Source: Balanoglossus misakiensis (taxonomy: Eukaryota; Hemichordata). From it: DNA of 64,000 nucleotides. The position numbers and the translations under genes are program-made. The notes below the pieces were generated by a model that was not told the origin of the DNA, ran no database searches, and saw only the letters and a list, made by a program, of their open reading frames with translations. The stretch spans positions 6,014,001-6,078,000 of the forward strand of contig CM082586.2 of the NCBI GenBank assembly GCA_040954595.2. Reading direction: 5' to 3'. The first letter of the stretch is position 1; the number at the start of each line of letters is the position of its first letter. This document shows positions 42,458-57,400 of this stretch, one piece after another.

Positions 42458-45400
42458 TTTGATGTTTTTTCTTTATTTTTCTCGCGTCTTCTTCCTCACA
42501 GCAAAAACCCACACAGCCAAGGAGATCGACCGCGATCTGATGCAAACACACACGCCTAGAATCCAATGCTGACCTACACATTGACGATCAGGTCACCGCA
42601 AATTTACATATGAATGCAGGCCGTGCGAGCCATAGAAAGTATCGGCTTGCCTGGACTTCCCAGAGTTGCGAGATCATGTTTCATCCAAGGTCACAGTATA
42701 CCAAATTACCAAACAAGCAATTTTCCAGATGAACGCCATGTTGATGATGATACTGCTCTTATTACTTGGCAAAATATTGTGCAAAAAATAGAAGAAAACT
42801 CAGTTTTATATTTGTTCAAAACATGAGCGCCCGTATATAGCCTAGTGGTCTAAGTGCGTGTACGTGTATTTGTTTTCACATCGAGGTGATATTTCGAGTA
42901 AAATAGTCCTAATATTGTCTAAAATTGGGTTACAAATTAAATGTCGCCAGTGACGATTCGTCTCTTAAAAGGTGAATCTTGCAGTCAGTCCTGAGTGTGT
43001 GTATGCACAATATGCAAACACTTTTATCTGTTGTGTCTGACTTGGATCACGGGGTCGACACACTCGATTGTTGAATAGGCCTAAGCTCACAGAACCAATG
43101 GAATAGGTATTTGAAATGGACAACAATAATAAAACACACAACAGCAGCAGACTGCTCATGCAATATGCAGCAGACGTCTATTGACATAACATTTTCTCAC
43201 AAACCGTGAGAATTGAACTCGTGTGGGTCAATCACCTTTACACCACCACTGCTATTGTGCCGCAATCCTTTGTTCGACTCTGTAAGGTAAACACAGCGGA
43301 ACATTACAAACTCGCTGGTTGTATTGGTTCTAAAAACACAAACGGAAACTGTCAGCCGAACAAAAACCGAATCGAAAGAGCGCGACGGGTACTGACGGTG
43401 CTAAGACATAAACTTTGACCTTGACATAGGCTTTAGGCTGGAGCACAATCGAATCCCTCTATATTTTCCGAAAGTCGGTATCTAATCTTGTAATACAGAC
43501 AGACTTTAAGTAGATTAACTCCACCAATATAATTGACTTGCACTGGTCAGTATTTTAACGTACAGCCGGAAAATTTTAGTGGTTCTTACAAGACTTACGA
43601 AACACTTATACCAGTATGTAATTTGACATAGTAAACAAAAAAATAGAATCTTCTTCCAGACGCCCTTTTTGATTAATTAGATGAAAGACTAGTGCGAGTT
43701 AGTTATTTTATCTGACCACTTCACGGCATCTAGGCGCTCGGCGAAGATAAACAACACAGGAATGTGAATGCAAACAGTTGAACTCAAATATAGTAACGAT
43801 ATCTTGATAGCAGCGACGAGAGCGCATGAGCGACAAGCAGGCAGATTTAAAAACCACTTTGTGGTTTCGATGACATCGACAAGGCCATCCAAATGTGTGA
43901 GCCGCCTACACACAATATCCGTCGCAGATAAGAGATAGGAACGTGAATATTAAGCCTGAGGTCGGTTGGTCATATTGACAGAGATCAGAGGTTGATTGTA
44001 TAGAATCCGATAATTAAATTTTTTTCAGTCATATCTAAATATAAAATCACAAAATCCTGATCAATATAGAAAAAACTAACCCCTTACATCATGTACATAG
44101 AAGTTTAAACGTGACAGCAAAATAATTGTTTGTTCATTTCTTTCCCACTTTGCCTAAGTTGGTAGCCGTGCGGTCAGTCAAGTCAAATATTCCAGATTGA
44201 AGCCACGGATACTTGCGCTCATTACTCACGTCCTGAGTCGATGATCGTAACGAGCGCCACCATTGTTTTGCTCGGTGCTTTTTTCGGATGCGCAGTGGCA
44301 ATGGACTAATACATGTGTACTTTCGAAAGTTTTAATGGAGAAAACTGTTATTGTGAGATAAGCAGATTTTTGTGCCGATTGTTCTCAGATATATATATAT
44401 TATTAAACATACGCTTATAACATTTGTATACCACGCAGTGAATTGTCGATCAAATCTGAAATCATGTAGCTTGTTTTTAATATACCAAATAAAATTCAAT
44501 GTACATGTACCTACGTAAAGTAGCGCCCTCTTTGTCAGATAAAGCAATCCTGAACCAGCGGCGTTTATTTTCTGCTTTCGGCGAGCTAATGCACACGTGA
44601 GCGGCTATAACAGGGGCAAAGTTCATTCGACTAAAAAGAGACCACAAAACTAGCATACAAGCAAAAACTAAACTAAACTCAAAGTTAGAAAGCTATGCAC
44701 TACGCAAAGTCCTCTTTTATCGACGGTCATTGTATCTTAAGTTATAATAGTACTTCTAAAAAAACAGAATGCGATTTTCTTAAGGAGTTTTGCACACAAA
44801 TGTGATTTAATTAAAGAAGCGATTCGGCAAAGGCTCGTTTGGATGAACTGAGCTCATAGTCTAAGGCCGTTGCAACGACATAAACAAACACACTTCTGAA
44901 CGGAGAGAGTGCCTGTGGGCACGTGGTATGAAAAACGAGTACCGGTGCCAAAGCATGCAAAGGGGGCGGGCGCTATCGCGACTGCGGGTTCTTTCAGCGG
45001 CGCGTCACTGGATGTCTATTGCGCATGAGTCCACGATACCATAACCTTCCGTGGGAATACGACTGCGCACGTCTGGAAGAAAATGCTATCTCTCTCGGAC
45101 CTTTCCAGTTCATTTGTTCCAAGACTTGGCGTTTCCTTATCTAGCAGCGTTTTATACGGACCTTAAATCTGGTGGCATAGTTTATAGTCGTACCGGTTTT
45201 CTCTCGCGACCAACGCGACCAGCAAACTTGTGTGTGGAATTCCACTGTGGCCTGTTTCGGATAAATTTGGTGTACGCGTATTATCGAGGCGACAAGTGGT
45301 GTGCACTACATCACGTCAGGTCCGCTTGACTGGTGACTGCGGGTGACACGGCAGAAGGAGAAAGTTCATAGTTCGCGTGGAAAGGCACTCGCAGTTGGTG

Positions 45401-45753
45401 CGTCTGTTTGTCCCGGGAGAAGCCGCGCGTCTCCCAGCTAGAGTATACAACGCTCAGCACTGTCCGTGGAAATTGTTCCAAGTCCGGAGACGTTTGTCGT
45501 GTGGTTATCTGCCCAGTAAGACGGGTGACACGCGAGGCCTGATGCCCTGGTTAATGATTACTGAACCGCTTTCTCACCGCGTCGCAATGCAAGGTTCGCC
45601 CACGTACTGTTTATACACATAAAAAGCCATAAACATTTGACAACGAACCGGATTACCGCAGTTAGCGTTTATGCACGCCATAACGCACTCTGCTTGTTCA
45701 CCGAATTCTGCAACTCACCGACGCGGCGCTTGTCGGGGCGAGAAGTCGAGAAG
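42458..45753. other. Intergenic stretch between the BTB and M28-like genes
   Basis: Divergent spacer that should hold both promoters. AAAATGGCGACGA occurs at about 42263 just inside the BTB gene and again near 41643. No frame in this spacer shows a domain, and no larger repeat is obvious. Confidence 0.5.
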
Positions 45754-48700
45754 ATGCAACGGAGGCTGGTGTTGTTGTCGCTTTATTTACCAGGTAAATA
45801 ACTGATTAATCGTTGTCGTAATTGATCTATGTTGTACATTTCATATTCGATTGTGCAGCTGCAGGTGACATACCATGCCCGCTGCGTTTGCGTCGAGTCA
45901 CAGCTTTCTGCTGCGCCGTAACAATGCATTGACGCACTGACCCAGTTACATGGCACGCCTGCGCTTAGAAATAGCGGTGCTTTGATATCTATTCCCTGCG
46001 GAGTACGCTCACGCAACAGGGCCTCGGAACGAGCCCAATTTGTCATTGAGACTGACGCAAAGCTCTTCCCAGTTATCTCTAAGAAACAAACACGTGCAGA
46101 GATTGGCGAAAATTCGGCGTAAACGTACACTACACGCCGAAAGACCAAACACCACAAGCTTTTCTGAATGCGACACCAAACGACATTTCTTTGTCAATTT
46201 TAGTAGTGTTCGCCTTAAAAAGAGCAAAGCCTGCTTTATCAAAAGGAAGCTATGAACGTCGCGTCGTATCGCATTGTGTATCTCTCGCGTATTGATTCAG
46301 TTAACGTTTTTTTTCAAGGCTGTTCGGCAACGCGGCGAGACAGTCCCGTATTGTGCGTCCTTGTTTTGTCAACGCAGTCGTCCTGGTGCATGCCCCAGCT
46401 GATGCACATATTTCGGCTGTATTGTCGTGTTTTACTTTTTGAATAGTGCTAATAAATTAGAACCAGAATTGAAAATTCCCGGATCTTCGGAATTCGCTTG
46501 AACAGACGACGCGATGTCAGCACGCGAAACCACAGGGTAGGTAGGGCTGGAAGTCAATATCAAAAACATCGATTATGCAAATACTGGACGCGTGACATAT
46601 TAAATGACGCTGGTGCAATGGGCGTGGCGGGGGACTCGAGTAGGAGAACACGGGTAGAGCAAAGAAACTACAGCAGGCGTAAACAAGTATTGCCGTAAAT
46701 CATTCCCGGTTCAATGACTGCTTTTCTGTTGGTACAAGATGGACGTGGTATTAGCCTTATAAACAAGTGGCACTTAAAACAAGTTGTAGTGTAAATTGAG
46801 CTGGGTCAACTTGAACCGACCTTGACCGAGTAACAGTCCGGAGTTCACTGAAAGAAATTGCTGTAGCCTTGTTATTTTTGTCAAAACAGACATTTATAAT
46901 GATTCGTGAACCCCACCACGTGGGTCACATACATGTACTGCGAATGAACATAACCGTATACAGAATATACGCTTTAATTATGGAATATGAAATTCCAGCT
47001 TCTCAAGTTACAGATCGGATATTAACTTGGGGGTAAATTCACTCAGAAAATGCTGAAAATCTCCATAAAGACCCATAGGCAGTACTGAGTTATTGGTTTA
47101 TGTTTCCAACGCCACTGTTCATAATTAAGGTACATATGGGGCCCTAAATATGGAAATAGATTGTCTCAGGTCTGGCAAATGTTAAACAACGAAACTTGTG
47201 TACACATGCGCCAATTATAATTTTTAAACATTTAGTATTTTGTAAAAATTGATATTCCGTGTGGATTTTGTTCAATTTTCACTTTTGGCTCTCGCCCGGG
47301 TTCAAGAATTCATACCAGCTCGTACAATATGGCATAGCGGATTGAAACGGGCCAGATGAACGGTATTATGCAGATCTTGTTTGGCCACCGTCGTCTCCCG
47401 TGCATGTAAAGAGCCGCACAAAGAGTCTGCGGGCAATATAGAGATGTGTGTACTTAGCAAGCTCTTAGAATATAAAGGATGGTCGAAGAGTCCCCTTAGG
47501 CGACACTTTGCGATTGAGACTTTCGCTCTACGCGGTAGACGGTGTCCGGCATGCACTGGCTGGATGTAGGTTGTTTTGGTTTTCGAGCGGGAACTGAAGC
47601 TGACTTGTCTGTTGTAATTATCAGTGTCCAGTCCAAGACAATTCCAAGGAATTGACAAAGACGCCGCTTAAGCCATCCAGGATTATCATCAAGGTGATCG
47701 GTGCATGGATAAACAAACACAAGAGGTGAATACGTCGCCGATTCGCCGCGCGACCCCTCCTTCTCCATCCCAGATTTAGTTGCAATGCGGGTAGCTTGTT
47801 GCTGAACAAAAAAACGTACATAAAGTCGTCGGTAATTGCAAAGTGAAATGTAGTCTGGAATATGTCTGCCCCTCCCCGTCTGTTATAGGACAGAGCAGAT
47901 AGGTATTGAAACAGCCGTGGCGCGGAAACCCAAGAAAATTGGCGTAACATCCGTGTTCGGCAGGCGAGGGCATAGCATCTCAAACTACAAGCCATATCGT
48001 CCGGATTGGCTACTGTTTTCCCTTTTCCCAATCTTCGGGTGGCCTTCGTGTTGTTTTAGAACCCTATAGCTTTTAGGAGTACCTCTTTATTGAAAAGGGA
48101 TAGCCTTTATAACACTCGATACAGCCGGCCAAAAGCGTGTGAGGCAAACCCACCCGTCAGAAGTTCACATTCTTGCCGGGGTGTGTTTGGCAATAAGAAA
48201 TCATTTACCTTCTCAATGATATTTTCGCAAGGAGTTTAACCACTGAAACAGTTGTAATTACTTTAAATGTTAAGCGAAAAGTATGAAAGCAAAATTCAAT
48301 ATTGTTCAATGTTTGGGAGAGAATAAGATGTTTAATATTGAAGTTTCTTGTATGTGAGTTAAAAGATGCAGTGGAAGCGGTCATTCAAAGAACTATAACG
48401 TAAAATAGACCATTTTATCCTTTGATCCAGTTATGGGAATTGTATACATAAGAAGGAGGTCGGATTCTAGATTATGATCTGCTTGTCTCGTATACATTAC
48501 GCCGGGCCGTGGGCAGTCGATAGTGGAATCACAGATACGGCCCATAGCGAGCAAAGGCACTGGATTTTGTAACGTTTAATACTGGATACTTTAGGCCTAA
48601 AGGAGTTCCCTGTAAAAGTGTATAATTCCCGCCCTACTTTTTTGTAACCTCCCGCAAATTTAAATAGTTGGTAGCGACCACAGTCTGACAAATCTGAGTA

Positions 48701-51700
48701 AAGTACAGAGTACTGATTGATGCAGATGTCTTCACTCCAGGCAAAGGATTACGTTTCATGGAGAGCACTTAGGTCATCTGATTCCCACCCGCTTGTTTGG
48801 TCTCTCTATTTCCGTAGATAAAAATCACTGAAAATTTCATTAATTATATCCCGTAGAAATGATTTTGAGAAATACCACCTACGGTATCAACACACGCCGA
48901 TGAGACGATTTCAGATCTCCCTACGCAACTCGTGTTACTCAACATATTACATATGAAAAGGACTGACCTTCGGTAACCCTGCCAGTCTGAGACAGGCTCG
49001 CCACCTATAGATGGATTTTTTGAAACAAAAAGCTGCATCGTTAGAGCAAATTTGGACTATTTCCTTTGATTCTTTGTCGAATTTTATGTCAAGTGTAGGT
49101 ATAATTGCAAAAGACGTTTGATATGATGAATATGGCAGTCCTGGCGTAGTGGTAGCAAATGTTGATCGCACATCGAGACGTTTAGGCTTCTAAGCCAGTA
49201 TACAGGCAACCTGACCTGCAGTACGACACAAGGCATGTTGACTTCTGTCCAGTTGTTTTCAAAACTCTTTCCGTCAAGTCAGGTGTTGACAGATATTGTC
49301 GTCTGATGATTACTTAAGAGCATTGCAGTGCTTGTATCAAATATCAAATATTTGAAATCTTCCAAACTGTACATAACGTGCAGTCAAAATACAGATGGTG
49401 AGGTACTTCAAGACTGGGATGGCATGGTTTCGCAAGAATAAATTACCGCCAAACTCTCGAATAAACGATAGTGTGCTATTTAGCTGTAAATTTATGATAG
49501 TCAAGTGCATGTGACATCAGTGTTGTGAGGTATTTAGCGCAGTTCACCCTATACCTATATATTTCTATGGGTATGCTACGTGTCTGATTTTATCACAATC
49601 GGTCTGAATAAAATGGCTATATCACAGCTAAACAAATGGCAAAAATATACTTCAATTTCTTCCGATGCTCCCCACTCATAAAGGATTTCATGAAACTGCC
49701 CTGATTTCTGGACGAGGTTCAAGGGAAATGCAGCTTAAACCCATAATCCATGTCTTATGGGAGGTCTGGCCTCGTAGTGAAATGTCGTCTGTTCCGGTTT
49801 CTGTCACAGAGTAGTGAAACATCCTCGCCGAAATCGCCCACCAGCTTTCGTTCTCTCACCGAAGTAATATGAAATTTAAACAACTGAGAGACGCGGTGTT
49901 TCAGAACTTGCTAATGGCTTTAGTGACTCACCCATCATCACTCTCGTAAAATGCTTTTTGTTCGTAAGTACGGTTTAAAATGGCGGGGATGTGGCCATAA
50001 AAACCACAGTAAATATATTTTCTCCTTTTCACTCCCCAACGAGCCGAAGTCACGGTTGAGCCCTTTTGCAGAAAAAAAAATATTCTTCCCTCCAAATACA
50101 ACAAAACACCACGGAAGGCAAAACTTTTCACTTGAAATTGCAATAATGGTTGTATAGATTTGTAACTGTTTCATATTACATTATGCCCAAAGCCATATAT
50201 TTTATTAGAGAAGTCATTGACAATACCGTACCCACTCGTTGAAGGACTTTTTAGTATTTCACTGCTCGTCTAGTCACAAATCAATGCCAAATACCTCTGA
50301 GTTCTTTATTCATGCGGTTTTTCTTAACATACAAATATTCTCTCAGGTGCGACATTATTTGAATGCCATCTCCAAGCAAACCGACAAGGTCACGGAACGG
50401 TTCGGTTGGGTTAGAAATTCTTCGATATGGCTTTACCTGTTTGATGACAAGTCGACCTGAAAACGTACCACATGCAAGGGCGTCTCGCTAGATTATAAAA
50501 ATATTTAGTCACTTAGGTTAGTCACCAGACGTGAGAAATATGTTTGTGTATACCCTGTGTTTAAAAATGCGTGAAATTAGCTTTAGTCAGGAAATTTAAA
50601 TTAACAAGAAAGGTGTGTTTATTCATTAGAGCATGGCGCAAAGAAAGGAAGTTTCTAACGGAAGAATGTGCAATTTATTGATGGACATAATTGTAGCTGT
50701 TGATCCAGACAATTCTGATTTGAAACCTATTGTCAAGACTAAAAATGCGTTATGACTCGATGGTTTCGTGACAGGCAGGGTTGACGACCGAATAACTGGT
50801 TTCTGTCTCGATGGGGGTTACAGCTTGAAATGCGAGAACGTGGAGTACAGGACGAAACAATAATTGAAACGGGGGATATACATTAACGTGTGGAACAATT
50901 ACCTGTACAAGTTTGCAAGTCTGAGAACCAATTACCAGTGCATGCAATGTCAGCAACTATATAGAATGTAGACAAGAGGGGACGTCAAACCGTGAATGGA
51001 GCTTATATATATGGCGCTGTTTTGTACCCGTTACGCCACGAGTTTGACACAAAGGCACTTCTCTTGGACAACACGTGTTTTCTTGTATCGTTTTCAGCGT
51101 GGTGTACTATATGCTGATTCTGAAGTTACGCATACAACGCGGGTTATAGTCAGAACAAAATTTAAGCTAAAAATTATATATACCAACACACTCGTTAGAT
51201 CTCCCCTGTCTAATATTTTACATGTACATTTTTCTAAGTGGTATGGAAATATTTTCTCGGCGTGACCTTACAGATCTTGACGGGATAGATTCCAACCGCA
51301 TATATTGAGAGAGCATATCTCGTACCGCACGCGGCGTTATGTCGTTATACACATTGTGTACTGGCATGAAGGCAGGAGTGAGACTATTTGATTCGACGCT
51401 GGAAGTCAAATAGTTCAGAATACAGACACAGATCTCTGGTGTGATGTGGTGTTAAGACCTTTGCACAGTTCTTTTCCTGGCGCTAATTAGATTATGAAAG
51501 AGCAGTATGTATATTAAGAACTTTTCACACGTGTTAATGGGAAATTTATTTTCACTCTGTGTCTTTGACAGCCGTGTTTGGGACGCTACTGAAGGACGTC
51601 AACCCACAGCCATTGCCGGTGAGATCGGAGAACCTGGACTACCTATTACGTCACCGCTTCAACATGTCGCGGCGCCACGACGCCAACATCACGGCGAAGT

Positions 51701-54700
51701 ACGCGGTGCGAGACTTCGTGCGGCGGTCCTTCGAAGAGTACGGCCTGGACGTGGTGATGCACGACTTTCCGACGAGGAAGCCGGAGGTATGTGTGTTCGC
51801 GTGAATGTATATCGAAATTACCCGGTGTTCCTTTGAGTAAATAAACATCGGAGCAATCGAGAGTGGCCGACTCGGGTCACTTGGTGCCCCGCGGTGTCGG
51901 TCCAACTTAGGGCATGGTCAATTTAACGTAAATGCAGGCAGGGCAAGTGAAAACGTAATTGTTGATCCCGCGTAAACGTGGCTAGAAAGCATCAAAGAAT
52001 TGGTGGAAATTCCGTCTGGGTACTTTTATTTTACTTAAGACGATCATAACTGTTGCAAGTTCAAAAGTAAACGCAGTACGTATATACTGCAGTGGACCAA
52101 GCATCTATTCCAATTCGACAGAGCCAAGAAAATACATTCCTAGACAAATAGTGTGTACTGGACTTCGGACGAGGCAAAGTCGACGAGGGGAGACTTCCCC
52201 CGAAGAAGTGGTCGTTTTGGATAAAATACACGCCCGGCTTAATAGGTGCAGGGGATGAGATGGAGCCTTTCAAAATAGAGGCAATAATTTTGAAAGTCCG
52301 TCACCCAACTGGCGATAGCATAGCATAGCACATCAGAGATCAGCCGGCTGACTTTCGTCAAAGAAGTAGGCTATGTGGACCGACCCCAAGAATTTCTGTC
52401 GTCGTTTTAAAAACGAAACAGATGTACGATTTAGCGGAATTTCTTTCAGTCTTCGATTTTTTTGTCCCGTCTCATGTAACGCCGCGTGGCGTCTGGGTTA
52501 GGGTCAGCAACTTTCATTAGTAAATTATTTTCTGGTTAATCTGCGCGGATAATGAAAAATCACCAAACCAAGTGACTCCTTGACCCCGTATCATTGAAAG
52601 GAAATTAATTTTTGAAATGATTGTTTTTGACCCAAATTGTTTATTTGGGGTTTAATAAGTGAGGGAAATCTTCGCGAAAATAAAATTCCTATTACGCAGA
52701 AATGCGTGTCCTGGTCAGAACAGCGGACATCTGTGATCCGCCGGGGGCGCTCTGACCCATGGAGTTATATTCTTTCGTACGTGTTAGTACAATGCTATGT
52801 TTGACTTATGAAATTGTTCGCCGTTATTGAAAAAAATAGAACATGTTTCATGTCCGTTGAGATAAGGTTTATTATGTAGTTACGCAATCATTCACACAAC
52901 CACATACAAAGAGAGGGGGTTCTGCTGTTCAACGTATGGCGCGATAATTTTCCACAGCTGTTGTTTAAATGTGTTATCGACCAGAAAATGAACGAGAAAT
53001 ATTTTGTTTCGTTGTGGTACAACGACTTTACCAGTTGTCGTTTTGATTTGTTAGAAAGGCTGTTATTGGCTCTCGTCGCCTCGGTGCAGCTGTTGCGTAC
53101 TTTGTCACCCACCCCTGCACTTTTGGCACTGACATTTGTTGGGAAATTTTGAGTCCAGGGAAATATTCACACTCTGCCTGCACTTATTCGGCAGCGGAAC
53201 AGACCGCGGGAGAGGCCGGCTATCAATGACTTTGAACCTTTATGTATTGCCCATGTTATTGTACATGTACATACTTATTCTCTTGGAAGACCAATTTCTT
53301 CCATGAATTCAATTAACAAAACTTTCGGCAATGTTATTACCAGGAATACCGTGAGCCCGCTGCTTTACCTATAACGCCAACTCATAATCACCTAACATGG
53401 CACAATAACAAGCTTGAACGCTTCCAAACGTTCACTCCGCCTGGGACTTCGCTCAACAGTTAATGTCTCTGGACGTATCCACGGTAACGCTAGTCATGCG
53501 CTGCTGAGCGTGCGTGCTTGAGTGGATGAGAACACCCCATTGAATTCCACCCCTGTCGTTTGAAACCCACCAAACCGTGCTGATCGGGCTGTGTTCTTTT
53601 TTTTCACGCATCAGTTTACAGGCACTAACGTGATTGGTGTGTTGAATGGGAAGAGAGCCGGCACCGCGAAGGACAGGACCGTCCTATTGGGCGCTCACTA
53701 CGACACCGCGGACTCCACTCCAGGTACGTACGTTGTCCACAACTCAATTCAATTACTCACAGGGCGCCGAATCTATTACGATTTACGAACGCGCTGCTTG
53801 GGGTCGGCCGATAGTGCGCGGCTTTGGTCACTGGATTGATGGTGGAGTCGCGACCTTTTGGAAAACCTAATCGGGGTTATAATTGCCTTTGATCTGGTGG
53901 TGTCACGTTTTCGAGAACGGCATATCCGGCTCGGGCACGGCCCACCTGTGGAACCCATCGAGGAACAACAAATTGCTTTGTATCGTTTCAGAAGCTTCCG
54001 CTGGCTGAATGTAATTAACCATTTTGAAAGGCAGAGATGAAAGAGACGTAGCATATCTGTAGTAAAGTTTACACTGGCCTGAAAAAAAAGACTGGTTGGT
54101 CGAAAACGTTATATTATCGGGTCTTGGATAGCCATTAACCGTTAGCCTTTCGCTTGTCATAGTCGAAACTGAAACCTAATACGTTCAACTCCCTTCTCAT
54201 TTTTCAAATGCCGAACTTCAGAGCTCCTATATTGCTTATTTTCAGGTGTCGATGACAACGGGAGTGGTATGGCGTTGCTGTTAGAAGCGGCGCGGGTGTT
54301 GACGTCAGAATGCCAGCCTGAATATACGATACTGTTTGTGGCCTTTGACTACAGTGAAAACACGCGTAAGGACTACTTTAAAACCATAGACAGATTCTTT
54401 TCTTGCGTTTTGAAACAAACTTTGCAAACTCTACATGCTTGGATGGGAGTCAAAAGTTTTTCGCTGGCGTCAGAATCGTGTGTCAACCAGGGTTAAATAA
54501 GCTACCCAGCTTGTAAAACGGACCCAGCGAAATATTTCTGTACCATTTGAATAATTGGCGTGTTTGTAGCTGAAACTGAAATCCAAAGTACTGTGGAGTT
54601 TCATGGTGTTAAAACAGCAATATTTTCTTTTCAGTTTCATGGGCTGGGGATCCGTGTTACTGGGACGTGCCTTGTGGCAGCCAGCGCTTTGTGGAGGATT

Positions 54701-57400
54701 GGCTCTTCTCGTTTCTCTCTCAGCGCGGTTTCCCAGCATTCCAAGGGGCGTTCATTGCCGACACTGTGATGAATTGGGATGATGGGATCGACACGCAGGC
54801 GTTTCCGGGAGCGTTTAATATCGTAAGTGTCTTCGATTATTGAGGCGGTCATCTTTTGGTGGTGGTTTTTCTTTGCATCATGGATAAATCAAGATTCCCT
54901 CGAAAGCCAGTTATTGTTTTTTTCCCGACCACTCTGTATTCAGTCTGAACACGTTTTACCACAGAGCCATGTGTGCTTTGAAACCCACTACGCCATCTTA
55001 TTAGACTATGTGAGTGATATTAACCACAGCCCAAACACAGCTTTTTACGTTATATATCGCGTCTGTAGTAATCTCTGGATCTTCCATGTATTCTGTTAAC
55101 AGTTATTTGAAGATAATTATAACAGAATCAAAGACAACGATTTTCGGGGAGATTTCCTGTTCCTGTATTCACGACAAGAAGACGCCGTTTTAGTGGACAC
55201 ATTTACAGAGCATTACAACGCCGAGGTTGGTTTTCTGAGAATTTCTTAGCAAATCACACGTGCACGAGAGCCGTACAGCATACTTAAATATGTGTGCATA
55301 TTTATAAAGTTGGCCAAATAATTAAAAGTTTTCTACATACTCACTTTGTATAATGTGATCAATTAATTTTGTACAATTGCATTTTGACGCTGACGTAATG
55401 TTACTTGCACAGGCCTGTTCAGAGAGAAGTGTTCCTTTGAACAAAGGTCAACACGTCTAAAACGTTCTAGGGACTCTTCTTCTTCAAACGCTGACCGTGA
55501 CGGGCATCATTCTTTTGCTTTTTTCAGGATGGTGCCAACTTCCGTTTAGAATCTGTCGTTCTTCCGATAACCGGCAAACCCACGTCGTCCGACAAACGTC
55601 TCTACGGCGCCCAGCTTCGGAGCGACCACCACAACTTCTGGAGAAGCGGGGTCGGTTTTAACGCGGTGCAACTTACAGATTCGGGTAAGTTTGCCGGAGA
55701 CGTTAAGTTACGATTAAAGGGAAATTAGCTGTAACTTTGGCTTTAGTTTCAGAGACTTGAAGTCGAGGAATGAATGAAGCGAGGGAGGGAAAGAGAAACA
55801 GACAGCCTCGTTCGCCTACAATATTTGGAGGTTTTCTTTTTATCTTTCAGCCAATTCTCGCGGCGATATGCAGTTGTGTCACCATCGTAGCTGTGATGAC
55901 GTCACCATCATCACCCCTCAGAAACTTGAATTTCTGACCAAAATTACGAAGTCGGTCGTGAAGACGTTGGGAAGTCTCGGCAATATAACAAGTGATTGTA
56001 GAGGTAAGGCCAATGTCCATGTTCGTACCAACCGCTAGAATCCTAGTATATCCCATGCGGGCCTTGAATCTTTAACCGCCGCGCCGCCTGGTGGCGATAT
56101 TGTCCACGGTGGCTGAATTCATGGTTCTTGTTGACTCTGCGCAGAAATCTAACTGCAGCGTTGTGTTGCTTTGCGCTTTCTCCTGTGACATTGAACTTCC
56201 CACCTTTCTTGAAATCTCGTACAGCTTAACGCTCACAGCAACCTTCTGCATCTGTTGCGCAACATTTTCGAAGTTCCTCAGTCTGAAGGAAACACTCTAT
56301 CACTTCGCAGGACCGGGAAGCCGGAAATTTGTTGGGACCCGTTGACAATGAGATCTTCACTTGTTTCTCTCTTTTCTCTTTTTCCCTCTTTTCCTCAACA
56401 AGACACGAGTGAAGACAATCCGCTTGTGAACAGCACAGAAACTTTGCCATATAACACAATCACAGGTATAACATTACATCTAAATACAAGATACGTGTAC
56501 TGTAAATTAGAACTGTGGGTGCTTAAATATTATCACGGCATTTAAGGGTTGAAAACATTGCATTTTTATCGTTTTGTGCTTGCTTTTTGCACGTTTAGAT
56601 ATTTTCACGCGCTTGGTTATCAGGGCATTTTTAAAAGTAGTATATTGGTAGATGGCATTTGCAGGTTATTCACGATTTTAACTTTTCGGTATACGTGTAC
56701 GTGGTCATACAAGGGATTGGCATAGCATGCCTGTGACAGGGTTTTCAGAATTTGTCTTTTATCCGCTGATGGCACACTAACAGGACTGACGCGACGAGAA
56801 AGTCGTCAGTAAACCGTGTTTAGAGATTATGGCATGATTTGAGTCGGTAATCCCGTATTCAACATTTATATCAGTTATTTCGGGTGGAGGTGACCTTCCC
56901 AATTTGGAGATTTAGTTGGGCTTACACTCGGTACTAGTACAGTTAGGCTTACACCCGATGCTACTGTAAAAATTGAAAATTCCATTCTAAAACCAGATAT
57001 ACCAGGTTGGCAGGGTTTATGTAAACCCCGGAACGGCGACGATATTTTGTCTGGATCGTCAGAATGACGTGTCATTATTAGTGCCGTACGTCAGCGCTGT
57101 GCGTGCTTTTCTTATAACGTTTCAGTGCATGCAAGAAAACTAAATCGTGTGACTCTCTATCTCAGTTCTCGCCACTCCAATCGTGTCATGGATTTCTTAT
57201 TCACAACTTTCCATTTCTTTATTTTAGCGCCACCACCGGAAAAGCCCGACAGTCCAAAAGTCGGAACGACAAAACTTCCGAAAGTTTCCGATCCCGGCAA
57301 GGCAGTTTCCTGCGCAAGTGGTGTGACGTCACGGACAACACATTCACTCTTATTGTTTTGCATAATAATAAAAACCCTTTTTAGCACTTTGGCCAGGTGA
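45754..57400 (+). CDS. M28 peptidase-like secreted protein, probably GPI-anchored and lacking the general base
   Basis: 446 residues. Exons: 45754-45793, 51572-51786, 53615-53723, 54246-54365, 54635-54822, 55103-55225, 55528-55684, 55851-56003, 56403-56465, 57228-57400; phases agree. M28 enzymes are two-zinc exopeptidases. Seen: a signal peptide (MQRRLVLLSLYLPAVFG), then GAHYDT (His113), VDDNGSG (Asp124/125), ADTVMNWD (Asp204) and SDHHNFW (Asp298, His299), the usual metal-ligand landmarks. At the catalytic pair, where active enzymes have Glu-Glu, the sequence is FDYSEN: Ser158 replaces the general base while Glu159 keeps the zinc ligand. Glutaminyl-cyclase relatives share this fold. The C-terminus is a Pro-rich stalk, CASG, then a hydrophobic tail (LLLFCIIIKTLFSTL), like a GPI signal. 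Exon 1 is the least certain part; it is chosen because phase and signal peptide fit. Confidence 0.8.
45794..51571 (+). other. 5.8 kb first intron of the M28-like gene
   Basis: Follows the short signal-peptide exon. Contains no recognised gene; frames on both strands are short and lack domains. If exon 1 is wrong, this becomes intergenic DNA and the true first exon lies closer to 51572. Confidence 0.5.

Noticed and set aside
45051-45622. Frames of 92 and 81 codons before the M28-like gene
   Set aside because: No domain and no start or splice context; more likely promoter or 5' UTR sequence.
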